Shown piece after piece: positions 17,422-27,252 of a stretch of 44,354 nucleotides of DNA. Source of the stretch: GCA-002282575 sp964606405 (GTDB taxonomy: Bacteria > Pseudomonadota > Gammaproteobacteria > Thiomicrospirales > Thiomicrospiraceae); assembly GCA_964606405.1 (NCBI GenBank), contig CAZSGH010000021.1, positions 1 through 44,354 of the forward strand, given 5' to 3'. Under the pieces are notes generated by a model. That model did no database searches, was not told the DNA's origin, and was given only the letters and a program-made list of their open reading frames with translations. Positions within the stretch are counted from its first letter, which is position 1, and every line of letters starts with the position of its first letter. A program made the translations under genes and the position numbers.

Positions 17422-19187
17422 GGTGTAAGTGACATTTGACGCAAGAACTTTAACAAAACAGCATCATGAGCGAACTGTCTCACTTCTTGCGAGACCAATT
17501 CTTGCGCACGCACCCTATTACCTTGCGCCAACAACACGGTTATCCAATGACGCAAAATTTCAGCGTCTGCTTTTAAGGCGTATGCCTTTGCTAGCAAGGC
17601 TTCCGCTTCTGGTAATTTACCTTCTCGATAAGTAACCCAACCCAAACTATCATTAATGTAGTGCTGGTTCGGCGACAAATTATCGGCCTTTTCGATCAGT
17701 TGACGCGCCTCGATCAATTTCTTTTTGTTATCGGCTAAATAGTAACCTAGCGCATTAAGCATATCGGCATCGTTTGGTGATAAGGCGATTGCCTGACGCA
17801 TATCTTGCTCAAAACCAACGCCATCCCCCTGCTCAAACTTGATATTGGCACGCTCTTGCCACAACTCACCATCATCAGGCGCAGCAAAAATCGCATTATC
17901 GAGCAAACGTAGCGCCTCTTTCGGCTGCTTTTGCATCAGATACAAACGCACTCGCGCGCGCAACAAACGCCCCTCCTCACCTTCATCAACCGATTTAAAA
18001 CCTGCTAATAAGGCTTGTGCTTCTGTTAGTTTATGTTGTTTTGATAAGAGTTGCGCGCGCCATATCAGGGCATCTAAACGGTACTCACCGCGTTCAACTT
18101 GCGCCCAGCTCTGCACCGCCTCCACCGTTTTATTCTGAAAATAGAGCGCTTGACCGAGATAGTAACGCGCCATATCCGCATAACGTTTATCGTGCGTTAA
18201 GGGCGCAAGCAACCGCTCTGCCTCTTCGGGCAACTTCAATTCTAAATCAACCAAAGCAAGCGACATTTGCACCGAAGCAGTGTTCGGGTGCGACTTTAAT
18301 ACCGACTGAAACTGCTCTTGAGCAAGAGACAACTTACCGATTGCAACATAAACACGTCCCAACTGTTCACCAACGACCACATCCTGAGGGTGGGACAACC
18401 AATAAGCACGCAGCCAGTCAGCACCCCGCCCGTTCGCCAATTTAACTGCCAACGAAGCTGTTAACTGCGCCAACTCTGGCTGAGCAGGATAGCGCTTGTT
18501 CGCAAGCTCAACACGATCAAAGGCATCGGATAACGAACCCGCTGCTGCCATTAGCATCACATGTGAAAACTCGGCGTATGACGATGGATGTCTAACGGTT
18601 AACTGCTCACTAAAACTAAGCAAGGTAGGAATGTCCATATCCTCTTGCGCCAAGGTTGCTGTCGAGAAAAAAATCTCTTTCTCGCTCACACCTTTTTCGC
18701 GACTATGCTGATAAAAAGACTCCCAAGCGGTTAAGGCTGCAGGCACATCTTTAGCACGCAACTGCAAAACCACTTGCACTTGCCAAGACTCGATAAAATC
18801 GGGATTTCGATCTGTATTTAACTTACTCGCCAACGCTAATAGCGATTTACTTCCCGACTGACTGGCCAACTCGTAAGCGCGTTGCGCCAAACCTGCATCA
18901 CCATAACGCTCAACCAAATCTAAATAGACATTAGTCGCCGCACCAATTTGTCCCTTAGTCGCCAAAGACTCAGCCGCAAGCACACGATAAACCTGATCCG
19001 CTGTCAACTGCTGCTTCTTCGCAAGCGTCGCTTTCTGCTTCACATCAGCACTCGCGCTTAACGCTGGTTTTTCCTGCGATTCAGATGGTGGCACCTCAGT
19101 CATTAAGCTACAACCGAGCAGCCCGCTTGCCGATAATATCAACACCCCAAACTGGATCGGCAGTTTTATTGCCTCTGTTTTAGCCAT
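17418..19187 (-). CDS. TPR-repeat lipoprotein
   Basis: Probably an outer- or inner-membrane-anchored lipoprotein of 589 residues. The N-terminus has a hydrophobic signal with lipobox LLGC near residues 23-26, followed by a low-complexity linker and then many tetratricopeptide-like helices to the C-terminus (for example KSHPNTASVQMSLALVDLEL and ADMLNALGYYLADNKKKL). The last repeats match the family of PA4667-type TPR proteins that in Pseudomonas and relatives are divergent from hemA and upstream of lolB. Here lolB is absent and rplU follows. I chose the ATG at 19187 because the earlier in-frame start is TTG. The binding partner is unknown. Confidence 0.87.
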   Translation of the reverse strand: MAKTEAIKLPIQFGVLILSASGLLGCSLMTEVPPSESQEKPALSASADVKQKATLAKKQQLTADQVYRVLAAESLATKGQIGAATNVYLDLVERYGDAGLAQRAYELASQSGSKSLLALASKLNTDRNPDFIESWQVQVVLQLRAKDVPAALTAWESFYQHSREKGVSEKEIFFSTATLAQEDMDIPTLLSFSEQLTVRHPSSYAEFSHVMLMAAAGSLSDAFDRVELANKRYPAQPELAQLTASLAVKLANGRGADWLRAYWLSHPQDVVVGEQLGRVYVAIGKLSLAQEQFQSVLKSHPNTASVQMSLALVDLELKLPEEAERLLAPLTHDKRYADMARYYLGQALYFQNKTVEAVQSWAQVERGEYRLDALIWRAQLLSKQHKLTEAQALLAGFKSVDEGEEGRLLRARVRLYLMQKQPKEALRLLDNAIFAAPDDGELWQERANIKFEQGDGVGFEQDMRQAIALSPNDADMLNALGYYLADNKKKLIEARQLIEKADNLSPNQHYINDSLGWVTYREGKLPEAEALLAKAYALKADAEILRHWITVLLAQGNRVRAQELVSQEVRQFAHDAVLLKFLRQMSLTP

Positions 19188-19286
19188 AATTCTTGCAAAA
19201 CCCGCTTTATTTTTAGACAATTAACATCTTCGCTCAGCCTAAACCTGCCGATGCCCTTCATTTTAACAAGAAAAAACAATAAAGAC

Positions 19287-19306
19287 ATGCCCAATTATGC
19301 CCAATT
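19287..19306 (+). repeat. 10-bp tandem duplication at the hemA start
   Basis: ATGCCCAATT occurs twice in direct succession, followed by ATGCGAATC. The three ATGs at 19287, 19297 and 19307 lie in three different frames because the unit is 10 bp. Only 19297 opens into hemA; the other two reach stops within about 20 codons. It looks like a slippage or recent duplication. Confidence 0.85.
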
Positions 19307-20580
19307 ATGCGAATCATCAAAGCCTAACCGCTCTGGGCATTAACTATCAAACAGCGCCTGTTCACATCCGAGAGCAGGTTGCTTTTCCACCCGATAGACT
19401 GGTACAAGCGCTCAAACAATTGCGTGAGCTTGGCTTGACGCAGGGTTGTGCGATTTTATCTACCTGCAATCGAACCGAACTTTATTGCAGTCATCGCGAT
19501 GAAGATCATGCACGCCTTCTCGACTGGATACATCAGTTCTTCTTGCTGCCACAAGACACGCTAACCCCTTACGTTTACGCACACAGCGGACGCGATGCGA
19601 TTGTGCACATCAACCGTGTTGCCAGCGGACTCAATTCACTGGTGCTGGGCGAACCACAAATTCTCGGTCAAATGAAAGATGCCTACGCTTTCTCACGCGA
19701 AGCCAACACCCTTAATGGCTTACTCGACCGATTATTTCAGCATGTGTTTAATACCGCTAAACAGGTTCGTACCGAAACCGCCATTGGCGCTAACCCTGTT
19801 TCTGTTGCCTTTGCTGCCGTTACCCTGGCTCGACAAATTTTTGGCGACTTATCAGGGCAAACCGTATTACTCATCGGCGCAGGTCAAACCATCGAACTTG
19901 CCGCTCGCCACTTAAAAGAGCAAGGCGTAAAGCAAATCATTATTGCTAATCGCACCCTTGCTAATGCGAGTTTATTGGCGCAAGAAGTAAGCGGCTATGC
20001 TATTAATCTAAGCGAAATCCCCAATCACTTGCACGAAGCTGATATTGTCATATCCTCTACCGCCAGCACGCTGCCCATTTTGGGCAAAGGCGCGGTCGAA
20101 AGCGCCCTTAAAAAACGCAAACACAAACCCATGCTAATGGTCGATATTGCCGTCCCGCGCGACATCGAAGCAGAAGTCGGAAAACTCGAAGACGTGTATT
20201 TGTACACCGTCGATGATCTAACGGGTATTGTCGAAGAAAACCGTAACAGTCGCGCCCAAGCAGCAGCCGAAGCAGAAGATATTGTGCAACTCAAAGCTGA
20301 CCATTTTATGCAGCAATGGCGCTTGTTGTCCGATGCCGCACCGCTCATTCGTGATTATCGTCATCATGCCGAACACTTACGTGATGAAGCCCTAGCACAT
20401 GCGTTAAAAGAACTTCATGCAGGGCATGACAGCGAAACGGTACTGAAAAAGCTTGCCCATCAACTGACCAACAAACTCACCCATACACCCTGTCTCGGCA
20501 TCCGAGAAGCAGGTAATGGTGGCGGTGATCATTTACTCCAAACCGCCCGCACCTTACTAATACCCGAGAAACGCGCATGA
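19297..20580 (+). CDS. hemA: glutamyl-tRNA reductase (HemA)
   Basis: First enzyme of the C5 haem pathway, reducing glutamyl-tRNA to glutamate-1-semialdehyde with NADPH. The 427 residues have the catalytic-domain motif LSTCNRTELY (catalytic Cys57), NRVASGLNSLVLGEPQILGQMKDA, an NADPH domain beginning VLLIGAGQTIELAARHL, and a C-terminal dimerisation domain. The start is uncertain: ATG at 19297 sits in a 10-bp tandem duplication and no strong ribosome binding site is visible. It is divergent from the TPR gene and overlaps prfA by 4 bp. Confidence 0.96.
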   Translation: MPNYANHQSLTALGINYQTAPVHIREQVAFPPDRLVQALKQLRELGLTQGCAILSTCNRTELYCSHRDEDHARLLDWIHQFFLLPQDTLTPYVYAHSGRDAIVHINRVASGLNSLVLGEPQILGQMKDAYAFSREANTLNGLLDRLFQHVFNTAKQVRTETAIGANPVSVAFAAVTLARQIFGDLSGQTVLLIGAGQTIELAARHLKEQGVKQIIIANRTLANASLLAQEVSGYAINLSEIPNHLHEADIVISSTASTLPILGKGAVESALKKRKHKPMLMVDIAVPRDIEAEVGKLEDVYLYTVDDLTGIVEENRNSRAQAAAEAEDIVQLKADHFMQQWRLLSDAAPLIRDYRHHAEHLRDEALAHALKELHAGHDSETVLKKLAHQLTNKLTHTPCLGIREAGNGGGDHLLQTARTLLIPEKRA

Positions 20581-21665
20581 AAGACAGTATCCGCCTGCGC
20601 CTAGAACAGGCCAGCGAACGCCTACAAGAACTCGATCACCTACTTGCTGATCCTGATATTCATAATGATAACAAACGGTTTCGTACACTCAGTAAAGAAC
20701 ACGCGCAGCTCACCCCCCTGAGCAATGCTTGGCATGCTTTTTTACAATGCGAACAAGACTTGAAAGACGCTTTCGACTGGATTGACAGTGGCGACAGTGA
20801 CCTTAAAGCCATGGCGCAAGAAGAGCTTCCTGCGTTAAAAGCCAAGCTCGAAACACTCGAGCAAGACTTGCGCACCCTGCTTATCCCGCGCGACCCGAAC
20901 GACGATGCTAACATCTATTTAGAAGTACGTGCTGGTACGGGTGGCGATGAAGCGGCTATTTTTGCAGGTGATTTATTCCGCATGTACTCGCGCTATGCCG
21001 AGCGTCAAGGCTGGCGAGTAGAAGTCGTCAGCGAGCAAGATGGCGAGCATGGCGGTTACAAAGAGATCATTGCCCGCATCGAAGGCGATGGCGCATATGC
21101 TAAACTCAAGTTCGAGTCAGGCGCACACCGTGTACAACGGGTTCCTGTCACCGAAGCGCAAGGGCGCGTACACACCTCGGCGGCGACTGTCGCCATTTTA
21201 CCCGAATCGGAAGCCGTGCAAGCCGTTGAGTTGCGTAGCGAAGATTTAAGAGTCGATACCTACCGCTCTAGCGGTGCAGGTGGTCAGCATATTAACAAAA
21301 CTGACTCGGCCGTACGTATTACCCACATCCCAACGGGCGTAGTGGTTGAGTGTCAGGCAGAACGTTCGCAGCACAAAAACCGCGCTAAAGCGATGGCATT
21401 GCTCGCCTCGCGCATTAATGCTGCCAACGAAAGCAAACAAGCGAAAGAAATTTCCGAAGCGCGTAAAAGTTTGGTCGGCAGTGGCGACCGCAGTGAGCGC
21501 ATCCGCACCTACAATTTCCCGCAGGGACGCATGACCGACCATCGTATCAATTTGACGCTGTACAAGCTCGACAGCATTATGCAAGGCGATATGGATGAAA
21601 CCATTACCGCATTATTAAACGAATATCAGGCAGAGCAATTAAGCGCCTTAGAAGCAAGTTTATAA
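20577..21665 (+). CDS. prfA: peptide chain release factor 1
   Basis: Terminates translation at UAA and UAG by ribosome-bound peptidyl-tRNA hydrolysis. The 362 residues contain the GGQ motif in SSGAGGQHINKTDSAVRI and the usual class I layout, with standard length. It starts within the hemA stop (ATGA overlap). In most relatives prmC (the methyltransferase modifying GGQ) follows; here the 3' end overlaps anmK by 6 bp on the other strand, so prmC must lie elsewhere. Confidence 0.97.
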   Translation: MKDSIRLRLEQASERLQELDHLLADPDIHNDNKRFRTLSKEHAQLTPLSNAWHAFLQCEQDLKDAFDWIDSGDSDLKAMAQEELPALKAKLETLEQDLRTLLIPRDPNDDANIYLEVRAGTGGDEAAIFAGDLFRMYSRYAERQGWRVEVVSEQDGEHGGYKEIIARIEGDGAYAKLKFESGAHRVQRVPVTEAQGRVHTSAATVAILPESEAVQAVELRSEDLRVDTYRSSGAGGQHINKTDSAVRITHIPTGVVVECQAERSQHKNRAKAMALLASRINAANESKQAKEISEARKSLVGSGDRSERIRTYNFPQGRMTDHRINLTLYKLDSIMQGDMDETITALLNEYQAEQLSALEASL

Positions 21666-22754
21666 ACCCGACCAAACACCACCCAGTATAACAGGACGAA
21701 CACTCCCCGTAATCGTCATCAAATCAACGGGAATTTCGTCTAGGCGTTGTTTGGCTAACCATGCAAACAGCATCGCCTCTAGCGCTTGGATCGGATATCC
21801 CATGTCATCGGTTAATCCAATCTGACAGTCTGGCAAACGCAAACGCAGCCTACGCACAAGCTCTGTATTTAACGCCCCGCCACCACATAACCACAACTGA
21901 CCAGAATTACTGTGTTGCCCCCATGCACAGGCGACGCTTTCGACCGTTAGTTGCAATAAAGTACTCTGCACAACAGCAGGATCGTAATGCGCTAACGCAT
22001 GGGGTTTGAGCCAAGACAGTGAAAACTGCTCTCGCCCGCAACTTTTCGGGAAAGACTGCTTAAAATACGGATGCGCTAACCAGTGCATTAACAGATCGGC
22101 ATCAACTGACGCTGTTGATGCCCAAGCCCCGGCCTGATCGTATCCTTGCCCTTCGTGATGACTGCGATACCACGCATCCAACAAGGTATTGGCAGGACCT
22201 GTATCAAAACCCAGTGTTGCCTGATTCGAACGCAACAGCGTTAAATTGGCAATACCCCCTAAATTGAGTACACCAACTGTTTGCACTTCGTCGCGAAACA
22301 ACTGAGCATGAAAAGCGGGGGCTAAAGGCGCGCCTTGTCCCACCAGAGCAATATCATCCATACGAAAATCTGCGACGGTGGTGATTCCCGTTTGCTTGGC
22401 AATAAAGGCTGGATGCCCAATTTGCAAACTAAAAGGATGTTCGCCCTGCGGCTGATGCCAAACCGTCTGACCATGCGAACCAATCGCACGAATATCGGCA
22501 AGATGAAGACGATGCTGATCGCAAAAAGAAACAATCGCTTGCCCAAATGCTTGCCCACAGGCAGTATGCAAGCGACCAAATTCGGATAAAGAAAGGTGTC
22601 CACGTTCGGGCAAAGCAAGAAGCTGCTGACGCAAGGGTTCTGACCAAGGCAGTTCTGCATGTGCAACCAGAACAGGCAACGCACCCGACCAATCGACGAG
22701 AGCGACATCAATGGCATCAACGCTTGTGCCCGACAAAACCCCCAGCGTTAACAC
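21660..22754 (-). CDS. anmK: anhydro-N-acetylmuramic acid kinase
   Basis: Cytoplasmic enzyme of murein recycling that phosphorylates and opens 1,6-anhydro-MurNAc to MurNAc-6-phosphate. The 364 residues start with LGVLSGTSVDAIDVALVDW (the SGTSxD phosphate-binding motif) and contain GSHGQTVWH, GVLNLGGIANLTLL, GFDTGPANTLLDAW and LCGGGALN, all family hallmarks. Start is GTG, 9 bp after the stop of the M23 peptidase gene, with which it probably forms an operon. The two gene products share a peptidoglycan theme. Confidence 0.95.
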   Translation of the reverse strand: MLTLGVLSGTSVDAIDVALVDWSGALPVLVAHAELPWSEPLRQQLLALPERGHLSLSEFGRLHTACGQAFGQAIVSFCDQHRLHLADIRAIGSHGQTVWHQPQGEHPFSLQIGHPAFIAKQTGITTVADFRMDDIALVGQGAPLAPAFHAQLFRDEVQTVGVLNLGGIANLTLLRSNQATLGFDTGPANTLLDAWYRSHHEGQGYDQAGAWASTASVDADLLMHWLAHPYFKQSFPKSCGREQFSLSWLKPHALAHYDPAVVQSTLLQLTVESVACAWGQHSNSGQLWLCGGGALNTELVRRLRLRLPDCQIGLTDDMGYPIQALEAMLFAWLAKQRLDEIPVDLMTITGSVRPVILGGVWSGL

Positions 22755-22763
22755 AATACCGAC

Positions 22764-24098
22764 TTATTCGAAGTTAGCGACGGCTGCCGTTTTCTGACTC
22801 GCCACATCGGTAATATCTGTCGCAACATCATCCAAAATTGGCAAACTCATCCGTTCGGTCATTGCCATAACTTGCTTCATAAATGCAGGTTTTTCTTTGG
22901 CAACAATCGGGATGGCTTCGGTAAACTTAACGCCCAACGGATCAACGTGCTGACCTTTAATACGGAATTCATAATGTAAATGTGGACCCGAAGCCAAACC
23001 TGTCATACCAACATAACCAATCACATCGCCCTGCTTAACGTTAGCACCAGCCTGATAAGCACCGAACTTCGACAAATGACCATAAACGGTTGAATAAGTT
23101 TGTCCGTGTTGAATGGTAATCATGTTGCCATAACCATTACCCCAGCCCTTCATGGTAATTTTGCCGTCACCTGTTGCATGAACAGGCGTGCCAATCGGAG
23201 CGCCATAGTCAACCCCTTTGTGCGCACGCATTTCGTGCAATACAGGATGATAGCGGGCTTTACTAAACGTAGAGGTAATGCGCACATAATCGACAGGGTT
23301 ACGGTTAAAAGCTTTACGTAGACTATTACCGTCTTTGTTAAAGTAAGCATTCGCACCGCCCGCTTTATGCCAGAAAGCCGTATGTTCATCCTTACCAATG
23401 GTAATACGAGCCGCTAACAGTTTACCTGTTCCAGCTGCTTTTCCATCGGCAAAAGGCACATCGAAAATGGCATTGAATGCGGTTCCAGGCTGGATTTCGC
23501 GACCAAAGTCGATATCCCAAGCGAAGATGTCTGCCATATCCATAATTTGCTGGACTTGCATGCCCGCCTTACGTCCATCGATATATAACGAATTATCAAT
23601 CGTACCCGTGTAACTCACAATGCGGCTTTCGACTGGCTTGATAATCTGTTGTACGGCAAAGCCGTTATCGGTACGTTCAGCAGAAACAATATTGAGCGTT
23701 GAGAAGTGGTAATTTAAGGCAACAAGCTGGTTGTTTTCGTCAAACTTGAGTTCCATGTGTGTGCCAGCACGCAACTTATTGAAATGTTCACCGTTTGGAC
23801 TTGCCATAATTTGCTTAGCGACACTGAAACCCGCGCCAGCCCGTTCCATGATAATGCCGAGGTTATCGCCATTCTTCACTTCAACCCACTGGCTAACCAA
23901 ATCGGCTTCAGGATCGACCAAATCATCAATAGCAGCAATGTCTGCTGTCGGGCTAGGTAAAGGAAGTTCGAAAGTTTGTATCGGAAGATTCGCTTCAATC
24001 GGTAACGAAACGAGCGCTACCAGCCCCGTCAAACCAAACAAGGTCGTCAGGGTTAAACTGCGCCAAAGTGTTGATTGTGATGAATTCTTTGCCATCAT
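22764..24098 (-). CDS. M23-family peptidoglycan endopeptidase
   Basis: Periplasmic, membrane-tethered murein DD-endopeptidase of the MepM/OapA type. The 444 residues have an N-terminal membrane segment (about 15-35), a LysM/OapA-like region (WVEVKNGDNLGIIMERAG), and a C-terminal LytM domain with the metal ligands in HKGVDYG and GPHLHYEF plus conserved YGNMITIQHG and YGHLSKF. All catalytic residues appear intact. Two successive ATGs (24098 and 24095) are equally possible. It is divergent from glyQ and cotranscribed with anmK. The specific bond cleaved cannot be told. Confidence 0.92.
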   Translation of the reverse strand: MMAKNSSQSTLWRSLTLTTLFGLTGLVALVSLPIEANLPIQTFELPLPSPTADIAAIDDLVDPEADLVSQWVEVKNGDNLGIIMERAGAGFSVAKQIMASPNGEHFNKLRAGTHMELKFDENNQLVALNYHFSTLNIVSAERTDNGFAVQQIIKPVESRIVSYTGTIDNSLYIDGRKAGMQVQQIMDMADIFAWDIDFGREIQPGTAFNAIFDVPFADGKAAGTGKLLAARITIGKDEHTAFWHKAGGANAYFNKDGNSLRKAFNRNPVDYVRITSTFSKARYHPVLHEMRAHKGVDYGAPIGTPVHATGDGKITMKGWGNGYGNMITIQHGQTYSTVYGHLSKFGAYQAGANVKQGDVIGYVGMTGLASGPHLHYEFRIKGQHVDPLGVKFTEAIPIVAKEKPAFMKQVMAMTERMSLPILDDVATDITDVASQKTAAVANFE

Positions 24099-24136
24099 GC
24101 AGGGATCGCCTATGGGTTGGACAATAATATCTTGCC

Positions 24137-24166
24137 ATTATAACTGTGATAAGCGTCACAATGCAA
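24137..24166 (-). promoter_or_regulatory. sigma70 promoter of the M23 peptidase-anmK operon
   Basis: On the minus strand TTGCAT and TATAAT are separated by 18 bases. The predicted start of transcription is near 24130, about 30 bases before the peptidase ATG. Confidence 0.65.
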
Positions 24167-24189
24167 AGGTGTAGCAGACTTAATGACTG

Positions 24190-24198
24190 TGCTAAAAT
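24190..24198 (+). promoter_or_regulatory. extended -10 promoter of glyQ
   Basis: TGCTAAAAT is an extended -10 element, with no good -35. It predicts a start near 24205 and a 5' leader of under 30 bases before the GTG of glyQ. Confidence 0.5.
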
Positions 24199-24231
24199 GT
24201 TCGTCTCATTCTGTAAGCTGGAGCTTTGACC

Positions 24232-25155
24232 GTGTCATCTGCCACCCCTAAACACAATATTAAGACCTTTCAGGGGCTCATTGCTGCCCTACAAGAATTC
24301 TGGGCGCAACAAGGTTGTGTACTCATTCAACCCTACGATATGCCAATGGGTGCGGGAACTTTCCACTCAGCAACCTTCTTGCGCGCACTCGGCCCAGAGC
24401 CTTGGCGTACTGCTTACGTACAGCCTTGTCGTCGTCCGACGGACGGTCGCTATGGTGAAAACCCAAACCGTTTACAACATTACTATCAATTCCAAGTATT
24501 GCTCAAACCATCACCCGACAATATCCAAGACCTTTATTTGCAGTCTCTGGAAATGATGGGCGTTGATCGCAAGGTGCATGATATTCGTTTTGTCGAAGAC
24601 AACTGGGAGTCACCCACATTAGGGGCTTGGGGTTTAGGTTGGGAAGTTTGGCTAAACGGTATGGAAGTGACCCAATTCACCTATTTCCAACAAGTGGGTG
24701 GCTTAGAGTGTCGCCCTGTCGCTGGCGAAATCACCTACGGCCTTGAACGTATTGCCATGTACTTACAAGGTGTCGATAGCGTTTACGACCTCACTTGGGT
24801 GGAAGGTCCGCAGGGCAAAGTAACTTATGGCGATGTCTTCCACCAAAACGAAGTGGAAATGTCGACTTATAACTTCGAGCATGCCAATACCGAGGTATTA
24901 TTCAAAGCATTCGACGATTGCGAAACCGCTTTTAACAGCTTAATTACTCAAGATTTACCCCTACCTGCTTATGAACAAGTTGTTTTGGCATCGCACAGTT
25001 TTAACCTGCTCGATGCGCGCAAAGCCATTTCTGTTACTGAGCGCCAACGCTTTATTGGTCGCGTTCGCGCCATGGCAAAGCAAGTAGCAGAAGCCTACGT
25101 TGCCCGTCGTGAAGCCCTTGGCTTCCCTATGTTAAAAACTGGCGCAGGAGAATAA
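24232..25155 (+). CDS. glyQ: glycyl-tRNA synthetase alpha subunit
   Basis: Alpha subunit of the tetrameric bacterial glycyl-tRNA synthetase, cytoplasmic. The 307 residues contain CVLIQPYDMPMGAGTF, RRPTDGRYGENPNR and QVGGLECRPVAGEITYGLER, the catalytic class II core. I chose GTG at 24232 because GGAG lies eight bases before it; the TTG six bases earlier is too close to that GGAG. glyS follows after 5 bp. Confidence 0.97.
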   Translation: MSSATPKHNIKTFQGLIAALQEFWAQQGCVLIQPYDMPMGAGTFHSATFLRALGPEPWRTAYVQPCRRPTDGRYGENPNRLQHYYQFQVLLKPSPDNIQDLYLQSLEMMGVDRKVHDIRFVEDNWESPTLGAWGLGWEVWLNGMEVTQFTYFQQVGGLECRPVAGEITYGLERIAMYLQGVDSVYDLTWVEGPQGKVTYGDVFHQNEVEMSTYNFEHANTEVLFKAFDDCETAFNSLITQDLPLPAYEQVVLASHSFNLLDARKAISVTERQRFIGRVRAMAKQVAEAYVARREALGFPMLKTGAGE

Positions 25156-25160
25156 CCAAT

Positions 25161-27218
25161 ATGAAAGCCGATTTTTTAGTCGAAATTGCTACCGAAGAAC
25201 TACCACCCAAGGCGCTGATGCGTTTAATGAACGCCTTTGCCGAAGGTATTAAAACGCAGTTAACCGCTGCCGCGTTATCCTTTGGTGCGGTTGAGCCTTT
25301 TGCGACGCCACGTCGTTTGGCGGTGCGTGTGCGCGATTTGCAGTTGCAGCAACAAGACCGCGTGCAAGAGCGTCAAGGTCCGCCCAAAGCACAAGCTTTC
25401 GACAAAGAAGGCAACCCCAGCAAAGCTTTAGAAGGCTTTGCGCGCACCAATGGCGTCAGCGTTGCCGACTTAATCGAAGTCGAAACCCCAAAAGGTGTGT
25501 GGATGGCGGTGAAACAGGTCATTAAAGGCGGACATACCCGCGACTTATTACCCGCAATGGTTGAAACTGCCTTAGCTGGCTTACCCATTCCCAAGCGCAT
25601 GCGCTGGGGCGCTGGTACAGCCGAGTTTGTCCGCCCAGTTAAGCATGTCAGCTTACTGTTAGGTACGGATATGCTACCTTGCACCATTTTGGGAGTGCAA
25701 TCAGATCAAGTGTCTGTTGGACACCGCGTGCACCATCCCGAATTGGTATTACTAAAAGACCCTGCCAGCTACGAAGCAACCCTTCGCGATGCTTTTGTTG
25801 TGGCGAGCTTCGACGAACGCATGAAAACCATCGTTGAACTGGTTAACGCTGCTGCGACTAAAGAAGCGGTTATCGCTGAAATCGACCCTGAGCTGGTTGA
25901 AGAGGTTGCCGCCTTAGTCGAGTGGCCTAGTGCGGTCGTGTGTCGTTTCGAAGAAGACTTTTTGCAAGTACCGCAAGAGTGTCTCATTTCGACCATGAAA
26001 ACCAACCAAAAATATTTTCACACAGTGGATACCAATGGCAAGTTAACGCCTGTCTTTATTGTCATTACCAACATCGACAGCACAGATGTATCCCAAATTC
26101 GTGCGGGCAATGAAAAAGTAGTGCGCCCTCGCTTATCCGATGCGCGCTTTTTTTGGCAGCAAGATTTAAAACACCCGATGGAAAGCTGGTTACACAACCT
26201 CAAAACAGTTGTCTTCCAAAAAGACTTAGGCAGCGTTTTCGACAAAGTTGAACGTGTCGAAACCTTATCTGCTGCGATTGCTCGCGCTATTGGCACTTCG
26301 CCAGAACTGGCAGAGCGCGGCGCACGCTTATCCAAATGCGACCTGATGTCGAATATGGTCGGCGAGTTCCCCGAACTGCAAGGCATTATGGGACGCTACT
26401 ACGCCCTACAGGCTGGCGAAGATAGCGATGTGGCTTACAGCATCGAACAACACTACTGGCCAAAAGGTGGTGGTGCCGCCATTCCAACCAATTCAATCGC
26501 ACAAGCGGTTGCTTTGGCAGACAAACTCGATACCCTCACAGGCATTTTTGCTGCTGGCATGATTCCGACGGGCGATAAAGATCCGTTTGCCTTGCGTCGT
26601 GCTGCACTGGGTATTGTCCGTATTTGTGTGGAAGGTGAGCTTGATCTCGATTTAGATATTTGGGTTCGTGGCGCGATTGCCTTGCACAACCGCAAAGCCG
26701 ACGACGCTTTGGTTAACCAAATCCTCGATTTCTTGTTTACACGCTTTAAGGGCTATGCTACCGATGCTGGCTTTAAACCCGAATGGTTCGAAGCAGTACG
26801 CAGCGTTGGCGTTGCTAAACCGCTCGATTTCTGGCACCGCTTACAAGCTGTTGCCGCCTTCACACAATTACCCGAAGCAGCCAGTTTGGCAGCAGCCAAT
26901 AAGCGCATCGGTAATATCCTGAAAAAATCGGATAGCGAGCATAAAGATAGCGTCAACACCAACCTATTGCTCGAAGCCGCTGAAAAAACCTTATGGCTCA
27001 AACTCTGCGAAGTCGAAGTTGAAGCGCAAGGCTTTTATGCCAAAGGCGACTACGCCGCTGTATTGCAAACCCTTGCTTTGCTGCGCGAACCCGCCGATGC
27101 CTTCTTCACCGACGTGATGGTTAACGTCGATGATGAAGCCTTAAAAAACAACCGCCTTGCCATTTTATCGACGGCAAATCAACTGTTCAGCTTGGTTGCC
27201 GATATTGGACAGGTGTAA
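25161..27218 (+). CDS. glyS: glycyl-tRNA synthetase beta subunit
   Basis: Beta subunit of glycyl-tRNA synthetase, full length at 685 residues. The N-terminus FLVEIATEELPPKAL and the segments ATPRRLAVRV, STMKTNQKYF, SDARFFWQQDL, GEFPELQGIMGRYYA and DKDPFALRRAALG are characteristic. An AGGAG lies 10 bases before the ATG. It forms a two-gene unit with glyQ and is followed by a hairpin repeat, not a clear terminator. Confidence 0.97.
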   Translation: MKADFLVEIATEELPPKALMRLMNAFAEGIKTQLTAAALSFGAVEPFATPRRLAVRVRDLQLQQQDRVQERQGPPKAQAFDKEGNPSKALEGFARTNGVSVADLIEVETPKGVWMAVKQVIKGGHTRDLLPAMVETALAGLPIPKRMRWGAGTAEFVRPVKHVSLLLGTDMLPCTILGVQSDQVSVGHRVHHPELVLLKDPASYEATLRDAFVVASFDERMKTIVELVNAAATKEAVIAEIDPELVEEVAALVEWPSAVVCRFEEDFLQVPQECLISTMKTNQKYFHTVDTNGKLTPVFIVITNIDSTDVSQIRAGNEKVVRPRLSDARFFWQQDLKHPMESWLHNLKTVVFQKDLGSVFDKVERVETLSAAIARAIGTSPELAERGARLSKCDLMSNMVGEFPELQGIMGRYYALQAGEDSDVAYSIEQHYWPKGGGAAIPTNSIAQAVALADKLDTLTGIFAAGMIPTGDKDPFALRRAALGIVRICVEGELDLDLDIWVRGAIALHNRKADDALVNQILDFLFTRFKGYATDAGFKPEWFEAVRSVGVAKPLDFWHRLQAVAAFTQLPEAASLAAANKRIGNILKKSDSEHKDSVNTNLLLEAAEKTLWLKLCEVEVEAQGFYAKGDYAAVLQTLALLREPADAFFTDVMVNVDDEALKNNRLAILSTANQLFSLVADIGQV

Positions 27219-27252
27219 CACCTTCTCCCTAGCACACCGCTAAAAAAAGCCG

